Source: Pseudofrankia saprophytica (GTDB lineage Bacteria; Actinomycetota; Actinomycetes; Frankiales; Frankiaceae). Taken from it: 64,000 bases of DNA. The DNA lies in the NCBI RefSeq assembly GCF_000235425.2, contig NZ_KI912267.1, positions 1,586,353 through 1,650,352 of the forward strand, read 5' to 3'. Each line of letters opens with the position of its first letter. Position 1 is the stretch's first letter. Below, in pieces: positions 19,390-27,452 of the stretch. The notes beneath the pieces are model-generated. The model worked only from the letters and a program-made list of their open reading frames with translations. It searched no databases and was not told where the DNA came from. Position numbers and translations under genes: made by a program.

Positions 19390-19605
19390 ATGAGATCAGC
19401 GAAAAGCGAAACCGCCAGGAAGTTGGGCCTGAGGGCCCATGTTCTCTCCTATGTCCTGGCCAATCTGGCCCAGGTCGTGCTGTGGGCTTCTCTCACCCCG
19501 GACCATTTCTTCTGGCCGCTGTGGTCGATCCTGGCCTGGGGCATCGGACTGGCGTTCCACATCCGCGCCGACCACGCGCCGTCCAAAGTGCGCTCCGCGC
19601 ACTGA
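19390..19605 (+). CDS. Small 2TM-domain membrane protein
   Basis: 71 residues with two hydrophobic segments (about 17-35 and 42-57). The pattern RAHVLSYVLANLAQVVLW, then FFWPLWSILAWGIGLAFHI, is that of the 2TM domain family (PF13239). These domains often stand at the N-terminus of histidine kinases, or alone. A truncated kinase and its response regulator follow on the other strand. Function unknown. Confidence 0.75.
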   Translation: MRSAKSETARKLGLRAHVLSYVLANLAQVVLWASLTPDHFFWPLWSILAWGIGLAFHIRADHAPSKVRSAH

Positions 19606-19648
19606 GGAACAGCATTCCTCGCGGGAACGGCGCCGCGACGGCCACCGC

Positions 19649-20419
19649 CTAGGTAGCGGAGCCGCGGAGGTAGGCGAGGACGGCGGAGACGCGGCGGTCG
19701 GAGTCGGGGCCGAGCGGGAGCTTGGCGAAGATGTTGCCGACGTGCTTGCGGACCGCGGCCTCGCTGACCACCAGCACGTCGGCGATCGACGCGTTGGTGC
19801 GGCCCTCGGCCATGAGCGCGAGCACCTCGCGTTCGCGGTCGGTGAGCGCGGCCAACGGCCCGTCGCGCCGCCGCCGGCGCAGCAGGTGGCGGACCACCTC
19901 CGGGTCGACGACGGTCCCGCCGGACGCGACCCGGTCGAGGCTGTCGAGGAACTCGCGGACATGGCCGACGCGGTCCTTGAGCAGGTAGCCGATGCCGCCC
20001 CCCGGCGCGGAGTCGAGCAGGTCGGCGACGTAGGCGTCGGCGACGTAGGCCGACAGCACCATGATCGCGATCTGCGGGCGGGTGGAGCGGAGCTCGACGG
20101 CGGCGCGCAGGCCCTCGTCCGAGTGGCCCGGCGGCATCCGGATGTCGGTGATGACGGCGTCCGGCTGGGTGTTCGCGGCGAATGTCAGCAGCGCGTGGGC
20201 GTCGCCCACCGCCGCCACCACCTCGTGGCCGGCCCGTTCGAGGATGCCGACCAGGCCCTCGCGCTGCAACACCGCGTCCTCCGCGAGCACCAGGCGCAGC
20301 GGCCGCCGGACCAGCGGAGGGCGGCCCGACAGGCCCCTGGCACGCGGGTTCTCGTCCACCGGCCCTCCCAGCTCGCCTCGGCCCGGGTCCTCGGTCACGG
20401 GTCGGTACCGATCGGGCAT
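19649..20419 (-). CDS. NarL/FixJ-family response regulator
   Basis: 256 residues from the ATG at 20419. Residues 1-38 are an unusual Arg/Pro-rich leader. The receiver domain begins LRLVLAEDAVLQREGL (acidic pocket Glu-Asp) and has the phospho-acceptor Asp in AVITDIRMPP. The conserved Lys is in GYLLKDRV. The LuxR-type HTH (LTDREREVLALMAEGRTNAS, then EAAVRKHVGNIFAKL) is C-terminal. It is a DNA-binding partner of a two-component system. Its start overlaps the 3' end of the kinase fragment by about 25 nt, as in intact kinase-regulator pairs. Confidence 0.92.
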   Translation of the reverse strand: MPDRYRPVTEDPGRGELGGPVDENPRARGLSGRPPLVRRPLRLVLAEDAVLQREGLVGILERAGHEVVAAVGDAHALLTFAANTQPDAVITDIRMPPGHSDEGLRAAVELRSTRPQIAIMVLSAYVADAYVADLLDSAPGGGIGYLLKDRVGHVREFLDSLDRVASGGTVVDPEVVRHLLRRRRRDGPLAALTDREREVLALMAEGRTNASIADVLVVSEAAVRKHVGNIFAKLPLGPDSDRRVSAVLAYLRGSAT

Positions 20420-20739
20420 TCCATTCTGACCTCGATCGGCCCGCCGGCCGGGCTCGCGACGGTCAGGGTTCCGTCGAGCGCCTCGACGCGCAGCGCGAGC
20501 CCGGCGAGCCCCGAGCCGGCCGCCGGATCGGCGCCGCCAGCGCCGTCGTCGACCACCGTGAGGACGAGCCGGCCACCGAACGTCCAGGCATGGATCCGCG
20601 CCGACCGCGCGTGGGCATGCCGGGCGATGTTGGTCAGGGCCTCGCTGACGACGAAGTAGGCGGCCGCCTCGACCGGCGCCGGCAGCCGGGCGGGCCACGC
20701 TGTCCAAGCCTTTTCCGCGAGGTCAGGCCTGAGCCGATC
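20395..20739 (-). pseudogene. Histidine kinase reduced to its C-terminal ATPase domain
   Basis: In the frame ending at the stop 20395-20397 the translation contains PAPVEAAAYFVVSEALTNIA, then VVDDGAGGADPA and GSGLAGLALRVEALDG. These are the N, G1 and G2 boxes of a NarL-partner histidine kinase. Reading upstream, kinase-like sequence stops at about 20735-20740, where the acyltransferase coding end begins. No phospho-acceptor His domain, sensor or credible start codon remains. I infer that a rearrangement joined the patatin/acyltransferase genes to the broken kinase. The response regulator at 19649 has thus lost its linked sensor. Confidence 0.75.
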
Positions 20740-21739
20740 GAGGGTCGGCCGGGTGGTGTGCGTCGATCCAGGCGTCGACCACCGCCCAGTGCATGGTCAG
20801 CCAGTCCGCGCGCTCCCGGCCCACCGCGGGCAGCTCGTCGGCCGGGAACCACCACCAGCGCACCTCCATCGGCATCTCCAGCGGCAGGGCGCGCCAGATC
20901 TGGCCCGGGGTGGTCAGGCGGTCCAGGCCCGTGTGGGCGACCACGACCGTCCCGACGATGGTGCCCGCGTCGAGGGCGGCGAGCACCCCGGCGGGCCGCG
21001 GCGGAAGCACGTGGGTGAGGTCCTCGGCCACCCTCGCCCTGCTGTTCTGCCCCCGGCGGCGCAGGCCGACGATGACGCGGCGGCGGCGCCTGGCGGTGAA
21101 GTTCGCGCCCTCCGGGAAGATGACCAGGGCATCCCGGTCGGTCAGCCGGGCCGCGAGCGCGTTGACCCGAGTCACCGCCGTCGGGTCGGCGCCCTCGGTC
21201 CGCAGGAAACAGGCCCCGAGCCGGCCCAGCAGGATGTCGATCGCCGGGTCGAGCTGGAGACTCGCCAGCAGCACGACCCGAGGGGTGCGCCGGTAGCGGT
21301 TGAGCACCAGGTGGACGAGCGCGAACGAGTCACCGGCGCCGGCATGCCGGCTGGCCACCAGCACGGGGCGACCGGCGCACTCGAACGTCCCCGCGGGCGG
21401 CTCACGCACGATCAGCCGGAACCCCATCAGCCGGCCCGCCGCCGCCACGAGCGACCCCAGCATGCCGCGCAGCAGCACCAGATGGGCCCGCTCCCACCGC
21501 GACCGCAGCAGCGGCCGGACCAGCCACAGCCCGAATCCGGCGACGACGGCCACGGCCTCGGCGAGCAGGTAGGCCGCGGCGAGAGCGGACACCCGGCTCA
21601 GGCGCAGCCGCCGGTCGAGTGGCGCGACGGCCAGCCCCAGCACCGTCGACACGACGCCGAGGACCGCCCCCGCGACCGCGACCGGGACGAACAGCGGGTC
21701 GATGAGCAGGCGGCGAACGGCGCGGGGTGGCACCCTCAC
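20723..21739 (-). CDS. 1-acyl-glycerol-3-phosphate acyltransferase-like membrane protein
   Basis: 338 residues. The GTG start at 21739 overlaps the stop of the patatin gene (GTGA), indicating translational coupling. N-terminal hydrophobic helices (residues about 10-75) are followed by a PlsC-type domain. The HX4D catalytic motif is ASRHAGAGDS and the substrate-binding motif is VIFPEGANFT. The family transfers acyl chains to lysophosphatidate or related acceptors at the membrane. Paired with a patatin-like phospholipase, it may serve a deacylation-reacylation (lipid remodelling) function. The C-terminus runs directly into the truncated kinase. Confidence 0.88.
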   Translation of the reverse strand: MRVPPRAVRRLLIDPLFVPVAVAGAVLGVVSTVLGLAVAPLDRRLRLSRVSALAAAYLLAEAVAVVAGFGLWLVRPLLRSRWERAHLVLLRGMLGSLVAAAGRLMGFRLIVREPPAGTFECAGRPVLVASRHAGAGDSFALVHLVLNRYRRTPRVVLLASLQLDPAIDILLGRLGACFLRTEGADPTAVTRVNALAARLTDRDALVIFPEGANFTARRRRRVIVGLRRRGQNSRARVAEDLTHVLPPRPAGVLAALDAGTIVGTVVVAHTGLDRLTTPGQIWRALPLEMPMEVRWWWFPADELPAVGRERADWLTMHWAVVDAWIDAHHPADPRSAQA

Positions 21740-22662
21740 CTGGCGCCGCCAGAACCGCCGGACCTGCCCGATCCGACGGATCCGGCGGAATCGGCGGTGT
21801 TGGCGGTGTTGGCGGTGTTGGCGTCCTCCTTGGTGAGGTACTCGGCGGTGGCGTGGCGGGCCTGCTCGATCCGGCGGCGCACCCCGGCCGCGGAGCGGTA
21901 GCGCAGGCCGAGCAGCGGCGTCCCGACGGTGTCGCCGACCGGCAGGACGTGCACCGTCACCCCGCTGGGCAGGCTCGCCATCGCGTCGGCGAAGCCGCGG
22001 CGCCGGGCGATCTCGAAGGCGACCAGCCCCGCCTCCCACGGCCAGCGGCCGGGGCGCAGCGGCCGCTCGATCCGGCCGACGTGCAGCACGTACACCGTCC
22101 GCGCGCCGAGGGCCACCGCCCTGCCGACCGGGGTGCTGTCGATGAGACCGCCGTCCACGTAGTGCTCATCGCCGATCTTCACCGGGGGGAGCAGCGCGGG
22201 CACGGCGCAGGACGCGAGCACCGCGTCGACCAACGGTCCCTGGTCGAACCAGTGCGCCGACGCACGCTCGATGCTGGCGGCCACGCACTGAAACCGCACC
22301 GGCAGCTCCTCGAACGTGGCCGCCAGATGCGCGTGCAGCAACTTGCGCAGCGGGGCATTCGAGTGCAGGTAGCCGTGCTGAACGACCGTCGCCAGCTGTT
22401 TCGCTGGGCCTCCCGCGAACACGTCGGATCTACCCAGGTCGGACCACAGCTCGGTCAGCATCTCGATGGCCTCGGCGGTGGGATCGGCGGCGACGGCCGC
22501 GCCGTTGATGGCCCCGACTGACGTCCCGACGACCAGATCCGGCCGGCAACCGGCCTCCAGCAGAGCGCTGAGCATGCCGACCTCGGCCGCGCCGAGCACC
22601 CCGCCGCCGCCGAGCACGAACGCGGTCGGGCCCAGCGGTGAGGCAGCCGAAATCGTCGTCAC
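21736..22662 (-). CDS. Patatin-like phospholipase
   Basis: 308 residues. FVLGGGGVLGAAEVGML is the glycine-rich oxyanion motif (residues 15-31), GTSVGA holds the catalytic Ser near 48, and VDGGLID holds the catalytic Asp near 170. The Ser-Asp dyad is therefore complete. The last 30 residues are low-complexity (ANTANTANTADSAG, then Ser/Gly-rich), encoded by three 9-nt repeats at 21796-21822. The family hydrolyses acyl chains from membrane lipids. It is translationally coupled to the acyltransferase at 20723. Confidence 0.92.
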   Translation of the reverse strand: MTTISAASPLGPTAFVLGGGGVLGAAEVGMLSALLEAGCRPDLVVGTSVGAINGAAVAADPTAEAIEMLTELWSDLGRSDVFAGGPAKQLATVVQHGYLHSNAPLRKLLHAHLAATFEELPVRFQCVAASIERASAHWFDQGPLVDAVLASCAVPALLPPVKIGDEHYVDGGLIDSTPVGRAVALGARTVYVLHVGRIERPLRPGRWPWEAGLVAFEIARRRGFADAMASLPSGVTVHVLPVGDTVGTPLLGLRYRSAAGVRRRIEQARHATAEYLTKEDANTANTANTADSAGSVGSGRSGGSGGAR

Positions 22663-22835
22663 CGGACGCTGCTACCCCCACCGTCGCTGCGCGAATCCGA
22701 CGACATCCGGAAGGCTCACATCCCTGTTCCGCATGACTCCCTGGCAGCCACGTCGCACGTTACGCCGCGAGCCGGCCGCGCCCGCCCAGGCAGTCCTGGC
22801 CGGGCGGAGCGGTCACGGCCGGGAGCGCTCGCGCT

Positions 22836-22908
22836 GTCGGCGGAGCAGTCACGGTCGGCAGAGCACTCATGGTCGGCGGGAGAACTCTCGGTTGGCAGAG
22901 CACTCGCG
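22836..22908. repeat. Degenerate 18-nt tandem repeat, four units
   Basis: Units start at 22836, 22854, 22872 (19 nt) and 22891. The consensus is GTCGGCRGAGCACTCACG. The array lies in the divergent gap between the patatin gene and the PaiB-like gene, ending about 20 nt before the latter's GTG start, so it occupies its promoter region. Confidence 0.7.
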
Positions 22909-22929
22909 GTCACGCCATAGGCTGGAAGG

Positions 22930-23535
22930 GTGTATGTGCCCGCGGCCAACCGTGTCGATGACGAGACGCTCATCCGCGAGTTCGTCGCGGAACGCGGATC
23001 GGGAACGCTGGTGACCGTCGGGCCGGACGGGGTCGCGGACGCGACGCTCCTGCCGGTCCTGTGGGAGGCCGACCTGGTCGTCGCGCACTTCGCCCGGGTG
23101 AACGACCACTCGCGGCGGATGCGGGACGGCGCGGCCGGGCTGCTCGTCGTCCAGGGCCCGGAGGCGTACGTGTCGCCGTCGTGGTATCCGGCGAAAGCCG
23201 AGCACGGCCGGGTCGTGCCGACGTGGAACTACTCCGCCGTCCACCTGCGTGGCCCGGTCACCGTGCACGACGACCCGGAATGGCTGCGCGCGGTCGTCAC
23301 CGGGCTGACGGAGCGGCACGAGGCCGGCCGGGACCACCCCTGGGCGGTCACCGACGCGCCCGAGCGGTATATCGAGGGAATGCTGCGCGCCATCGTCGGC
23401 GTCTCCCTGCGCGTCGAGTCCGTCGAGGCGAAGGCCAAGTGGAGCCAGAACAGGTCCGAGGCGGACCGCGCGGGCGTGCTCGCGCAGCTGTCGGACCCGG
23501 CGGCACGGGCGCGATTGGCGTCCGGGTCCCTGTGA
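22930..23535 (+). CDS. PaiB-like FMN-binding protein
   Basis: 201 residues from the GTG at 22930 with GGAAGGG just upstream. The sequence matches the PaiB/FMN-binding negative regulator family (PF04299): MYVPAANRVDD, EAYVSPSWYPAK, VPTWNYSAVH and KWSQNRSEADR. These are split-barrel flavin-binding proteins. Bacillus PaiB was described as a repressor of sporulation and protease genes, while other members are probable reductases. It stands alone between the repeat array and a convergent terminator, so its partners are unknown. Confidence 0.9.
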   Translation: MYVPAANRVDDETLIREFVAERGSGTLVTVGPDGVADATLLPVLWEADLVVAHFARVNDHSRRMRDGAAGLLVVQGPEAYVSPSWYPAKAEHGRVVPTWNYSAVHLRGPVTVHDDPEWLRAVVTGLTERHEAGRDHPWAVTDAPERYIEGMLRAIVGVSLRVESVEAKAKWSQNRSEADRAGVLAQLSDPAARARLASGSL

Positions 23536-23549
23536 CACCCGCCGGCGCC

Positions 23550-23587
23550 GACCGGCCAGCGGCACCTCGCCGGTGCCGTGGCTGGTC
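23550..23587. terminator. Hairpin between convergent PaiB-like and FKBP genes
   Basis: GACCGGCCAGCGGCACC (23550-23566) pairs with GGTGCCGTGGCTGGTC (23572-23587), with one bulge and one mismatch, around a 5-nt loop. It lies between two convergent stops and probably terminates both. Confidence 0.6.
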
Positions 23588-23605
23588 GGTCCGGGCGGGC
23601 GGCTG

Positions 23606-23974
23606 TCAGCTGACGCCGAGCAGGTCGACGACGAAGATCAGGGTCTCGTTGGGCTTGATGACGCCGCCGGCGCCACGGGTGCCGTAACCGAGGTGCGGGG
23701 GAATGACGAGCTGGCGCCGGCCGCCGACCTTCATGCCCTGCACGCCCTGGTCCCAGCCGGCGATGACCTGTCCGGCGCCAAGACGGAACTGGAACGGCTC
23801 GCCGCGGTTGTACGAGGCGTCGAACTCCTTGCCGGAGCTGTGGGCGACGCCGACGTAGTGAACCGACACGGTCCGTCCGGCGACCGCAGGCGCGCCGTCT
23901 CCCTCGACGACGTCCTGGATGACCAGGCCGGTGGGCGGGGTGGGATCCACGAAATTGATCTCGGGCTTCTCCAT
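23606..23974 (-). CDS. FKBP-type peptidyl-prolyl isomerase
   Basis: 122 residues, a single cytosolic FKBP domain with no signal peptide. Typical features are VSVHYVGV, GKEFDASYNRGEPFQFRLGA, VIAGWDQGVQGMKVGGRRQL, IPPHLGYGTRGAGG, and IFVVDLLGV at the end. The FK506-pocket residues (Tyr, Phe, Asp, Trp, Tyr) are present. It catalyses cis-trans prolyl isomerisation during protein folding. Confidence 0.95.
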   Translation of the reverse strand: MEKPEINFVDPTPPTGLVIQDVVEGDGAPAVAGRTVSVHYVGVAHSSGKEFDASYNRGEPFQFRLGAGQVIAGWDQGVQGMKVGGRRQLVIPPHLGYGTRGAGGVIKPNETLIFVVDLLGVS

Positions 23975-24087
23975 GACCTCACCCTATGGGCGCCGCACCG
24001 CGCCGACCGCGTGTGACGACCCGCGATCGCGCTCACCCACGGACGACCACGGCCACGGCCACGACCAGCGACCGACGACCGCGTCCA

Positions 24088-24136
24088 GCGGCGAGCAGTC
24101 CCTACCAGCAGTCCCGACCGGCAGTCCCGACCGGCG
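24088..24136. repeat. Short tandem repeat of about 13 nt
   Basis: CAGTCCCGACCGG occurs twice in tandem (about 24110-24136), after a degenerate copy with CAGTCCCTACCAG. It lies in the 211-nt gap 23975-24185, which has no other recognisable feature. Confidence 0.55.
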
Positions 24137-24185
24137 ACAGGTGGTCGCGGCCAGAGAACCCGACCGCGTTCGTTCGCCCACACGG

Positions 24186-24845
24186 TCAGAACATGAGCTC
24201 GTCGAGGTTGCTGACTCTTGGGACGTCGGCTGTCGGGTGGGTGCCATAGCGGTCGACGAGGACCGCGTTGATGCCGGCCCCGACGGCGCCGAATATGTCC
24301 TTTTCCAGGGAGTCGCCGACCATCAGGGCTTCGTCGGCCTTTACACCGATGATGTCGAGGGCGCTCCTGAAGGCGCGCGGGTCGGGTTTTCCCGCGGGCA
24401 GCACGGACGAGGCGATGAGGAGATCGATCTCGTCGATCAGGCCGAGGCGGGTGAGCTTGAGCCGCTGCTGTTCCTCGTACCCGTTCGTGAAGACGGCCAC
24501 GGTCAGTCCGGCCGCGCGGGCGCGGCGGAGAGCGGGAACGGCGTCGTCGAAGGCCGCCCAGCCGGCCTCGTAACGGACGAGGTATCCAGCGAAGATGGTG
24601 TCGGCCTCGTCGTCCGCCACCTGGAGTGAGAGAAATTCCCGTACCCGGGCCCGCCGCTGTTCGGTGAAGGAGATCTCCCGGCGCTGGTAGCGGGCGTAAT
24701 GGGTCTCGGAGATGCTCGCCCAACGCTCACTGACCAGGTCGTCGGTGACGCCGTGTCCGGCCGCCCATTCGACGACAGCCGCGCTCGCCGCCGACTGCTG
24801 GTCGACAAGCGTGTCGTCAAGATCAAAAAATATCCCCCGAAGCAC
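24186..24845 (-). CDS. HAD-superfamily hydrolase
   Basis: 219 residues from the GTG at 24845. Motif I is FFDLDDTLVD near the N-terminus, motif II VFTNGYEE, motif III KPDPRAFR, and motif IV MVGDSLEKDIFGAVGAG. The helical cap between motifs I and II is of the C1 type. This matches YjjG/GmhB-like phosphatases acting on small phosphorylated metabolites. Only a weak ribosome-binding site is visible. The 440-nt gap to the next gene (24846-25287) shows no convincing coding sequence. Confidence 0.9.
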   Translation of the reverse strand: MLRGIFFDLDDTLVDQQSAASAAVVEWAAGHGVTDDLVSERWASISETHYARYQRREISFTEQRRARVREFLSLQVADDEADTIFAGYLVRYEAGWAAFDDAVPALRRARAAGLTVAVFTNGYEEQQRLKLTRLGLIDEIDLLIASSVLPAGKPDPRAFRSALDIIGVKADEALMVGDSLEKDIFGAVGAGINAVLVDRYGTHPTADVPRVSNLDELMF

Positions 24846-25287
24846 GACCAGGATTCTGTCATGGCCAGCCCGGCAAAGACAGGTTTCCTGTCGAACGCGC
24901 GGGAGCGACGGCCGATTGCCATGGATGATGTCGACGGAACGCGACCGATTTTTCCTCGAGGTTGCCTTCGAGGTCACCCTCGCCGCGGCTCTAGATGTCC
25001 CGTTCGAGATCGCCTTCGTCGCTATGCCACGCGCCGCTTTCCATCGACGGGGGGCCAGCGTTGGAAAACATCGGGAGCTATCCCTCCGGCGCGGGCTCCG
25101 CGCGGGCTCCGCGCCCCCTTCCACTCGCGCCGGAGAGCATCGCCTGGCTTCTCCCCGGCTCATCGGACATGGCGAACGGCTCTCGGCTCGGCGAGCCGAG
25201 ACCGGCCGGCTCCGCCGCCCGATCGCCGACGCCAGGCGCGACGCCGGGCCGGCCGGGCCGCACACCGGACGGGCGTAGATTCATCCC

Positions 25288-25944
25288 ATGACGGGCGGGC
25301 ATGCGCTCCCACCCTTCGGCGAGCCGCTCGCCGACGCCAGCTCCTGGGCGTCCGCGGCCGCGGCCGACACCGACACCACGGGCCGGGGGCGACAGTCGGC
25401 GAGGATGGGACGGCCGGGCCTCACGACCGAACGCCAGATCGCCTACTGGCGCAGGTCGGGGCTGCTTCGGCCCGGGGCCACGGAGATGGCGCAGGCCCGC
25501 ACGATCGCGGCGCTGCGGCGGGCGGGTGTCAGCATTACCCGGATCCGCGCCGCGGCCACCCGGCTGGAGTCCAGTTGGGCGAGCTGGGCGAGCTTTCACG
25601 ATCACGAGCCGCTTTTCGAGCCCTTCGCTGGCGGCTCGCCGTTGCCGGACCCGCCGGAGTCCGCGACGGCCGGCCTCCCCCGTTTCGCCGTGCTGGCCGG
25701 AGAGCTCTTCATCCGCCACCCCGACGGAACCTGGGAGGGCGACAGCCAGCCCGGCCAGCTCATCATCGACGGCGTGCTTCCACTCCCCGGCTCGGTACCG
25801 GCCGCGACGACGCGGGCCGAACCGGGTTCGAGCGACATGTCCCACCGACGTCGCGCGCCGGGCCCCGACCGCGAGGCGATCCTCCGCTTCGTCGCCCGCG
25901 AGAACGCCCACCCGGCGCAGCGGGCACAGCCGCCGCCCTCCTGA
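25288..25944 (+). CDS. Hypothetical protein with a MerR-like DNA-binding segment
   Basis: 218 residues. After a low-complexity N-terminus of about 40 residues, GLTTERQIAYWRRSGLLRPG looks like the MerR helix-turn-helix and first wing. ARTIAALRRAGVSITRIRAA looks like the second helical part, but the usual Tyr-containing wing between them is shortened. The C-terminal half (LAGELFIRHPDGTWEGD, GQLIIDGVLPL) resembles nothing I can name with confidence. It may be a stand-alone DNA-binding regulator of an unknown target. The coding pattern supports a real gene. Confidence 0.55.
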   Translation: MTGGHALPPFGEPLADASSWASAAAADTDTTGRGRQSARMGRPGLTTERQIAYWRRSGLLRPGATEMAQARTIAALRRAGVSITRIRAAATRLESSWASWASFHDHEPLFEPFAGGSPLPDPPESATAGLPRFAVLAGELFIRHPDGTWEGDSQPGQLIIDGVLPLPGSVPAATTRAEPGSSDMSHRRRAPGPDREAILRFVARENAHPAQRAQPPPS

Positions 25945-25954
25945 CCGCGGTGTC

Positions 25955-26075
25955 CCACCCCGACCCACGCGAAGCAGCCCTCACGAAGCAGCCCTTGGGC
26001 GACGAGGCAGTCCTTGGGCGCTGACCGCGGATGGCCGGGCCTGGGAACAGATGACCGGCCTGGGAACGCGCGGGC
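25955..26075. repeat. Degenerate 19-nt tandem repeats in a convergent gap
   Basis: ACGAAGCAGCCCTTGGGCG and ACGAGGCAGTCCTTGGGCG are adjacent (about 25982-26019). They are preceded by a partial copy and followed by GGCCTGGGAAC twice, 19-20 nt apart. The stretch fills the gap between the gene ending at 25944 and the one ending at 26128. Confidence 0.6.
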
Positions 26076-26127
26076 CGGCCACCGCCGCCGCCGACTACTC
26101 TCCGCTACGACCGACGACTACTCACCG

Positions 26128-26955
26128 TCACCCACGACGGCGGGTGAGCAGGGCCGTCGCCGGAATGCCGGCCAGGCCGACGCCCGCCAGCAGAACCGCG
26201 AGGACGTCGAGGGCGACGATCGCGGAGCTGTCGGACGAGGAGAGCAGACTGCCGTGGGCGACCACGAGGTCGGCGTCGCCCCCGGCCGGGTCGGCGGCGA
26301 CCGCCGAGACGGCCGCGGACGAGGCGTCAGTCGAGGCAGCGGAGGCGGGCGCGCTGTCCGCGGTGGACGCCGACGCGACCGGAGTCGCCTGGCCGTCCCC
26401 GTCGAGGGCAGCCGCCGGGCCGCCGTCCGCCGGAGCGGGATTGGCATCCGCCGGAGCGCCCGGTGCCGGGCCAGCCTTTCCGGCGGAGCCTCCGGAGGTG
26501 CCGGTACCTCCGCCCGTCGCTACACCCGAGCCCGCGGTGCCCGAGCCCGATGTGGTGCCCGAACCGGACCCCGTTCCCGACGCGGGCATCAGGTCGCTCA
26601 CGGCGTCCTTGGCCGCCTGGCCGAGCCTGTCCAGGTCGAACGCCGGCGGCCGACCAACCGAGTCGTCGATGTCGATCCGCACGTCCAGTGGACGGTCGAA
26701 CAAGGAGGTGTCGGCACTGTCGGCCCGGGCAGGCAATGCCGTAAGGACCGCGAGCGGTCCGGCCACCAGTGCGCCGACCATGAGTCCGCGGACGGCCCGG
26801 GTTGCGCCTCGACCGGCCCTGCCGGTGAGGCTGTCGGTGGAATGGCTGGCGGCACGGCCGGCGGCGGAACGAGCCTGGCCGTGCCGGCCGGGCGTGCCGG
26901 CCGGCGAGCGGTGACCGCCGACGTGGCCGCTGTCGGCGCTGTGGTGCTTGGCCAT
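26128..26955 (-). CDS. Predicted membrane-anchored surface protein, low-complexity linker
   Basis: 275 residues from the ATG at 26955 (GGAGGGG upstream). It has a basic N-terminus of about 50 residues, a hydrophobic signal or membrane segment (GLMVGALVAGPLAVLTALPA) and a short acidic segment (FDRPLDVRIDIDDSVGRP). A long Ser/Thr/Gly/Ala linker of about 100 residues follows. The end is a C-terminal membrane span (IVALDVLAVLLAGVGLAGIP) followed by TRRRG. This layout resembles actinobacterial cell-wall proteins with a C-terminal anchor, but no LPXTG or LAXTG motif is visible. Function unknown. Confidence 0.7.
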   Translation of the reverse strand: MAKHHSADSGHVGGHRSPAGTPGRHGQARSAAGRAASHSTDSLTGRAGRGATRAVRGLMVGALVAGPLAVLTALPARADSADTSLFDRPLDVRIDIDDSVGRPPAFDLDRLGQAAKDAVSDLMPASGTGSGSGTTSGSGTAGSGVATGGGTGTSGGSAGKAGPAPGAPADANPAPADGGPAAALDGDGQATPVASASTADSAPASAASTDASSAAVSAVAADPAGGDADLVVAHGSLLSSSDSSAIVALDVLAVLLAGVGLAGIPATALLTRRRG

Positions 26956-27132
26956 GACCCGGGTCCCCTCCCGTTGGTGACGGACCAATTGTGCGGACGT
27001 TTTGATCCGATCACCACGTTTCGCGCCGTCAGTCCGGCGACAGAGCGTGTCGGCCGACGACCAGTCCAATTCCGGACATCAGCACGTAGTAATCAGCCGA
27101 AAGCCATCCGGCGCCCAGCTCGTCGCCGGATC

Positions 27133-27152
27133 TGTAGGTTCCCTCGTCGATC
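27133..27152. repeat. Partial copy of the 35507 palindrome half
   Basis: This 20-nt stretch, starting TGTAGGTTCCC, matches one half of the perfect palindrome at 35507-35544 at 18 of 20 positions. It lies about 150 nt before a transposase remnant, so it may be an element end. The rest of 26956-27284 shows no gene. Confidence 0.45.
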
Positions 27153-27284
27153 TTCCGATCGGCGACTTGCTGCCAGGGGTTTCCCGGGCTGGGCGTCACT
27201 AGGCGCAGTGCTGACTTACCAGCTTCCGATGGCCGTTCTGCGAGGACGCCTTCAAGGAGGTCTGGCTGCTGTTCGACAACGGCC

Positions 27285-27413
27285 AAGGCCGTCCACGCCG
27301 TCACCAGCCTGCCCACCCACCTGGCAAGCCCCGCCCTGCTCGCCGACCTCGCCCGCGGCCACTGGGCCATCGAGACCAAGCTCCACTGGATCCGCGACGT
27401 CACCTACGAGTGA
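27285..27413 (+). pseudogene. Remnant of an ISAs1/IS4-type transposase
   Basis: The frame ending in TGA at 27411-27413 gives AVTSLPTHLASPALLADLAR followed by GHWAIETKLHWIRDVTYE. This is the C-terminal catalytic neighbourhood of ISAs1-family transposases, with the GHW...E..LHW..D signature that contains the catalytic Glu. Neither the N-terminal DDE part nor the normal C-terminus is present. It marks a decayed insertion next to the duplicated SDR region. Confidence 0.75.
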
Positions 27414-27452
27414 AGGAACCGGTCGCGGCGGGTGGCTGATGTACCTCGTCGG

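Noticed and set aside
22836-22908. Tandem array considered as a CRISPR
   Set aside because: The units are contiguous, 18-19 nt and degenerate, with no unique spacers and no cas genes.
24846-25287. Possible degenerate gene in the 440-nt gap
   Set aside because: Several short frames on both strands, but none shows a family pattern or sustained codon bias; a TTCGAGRTC-like near-repeat is too weak to call.
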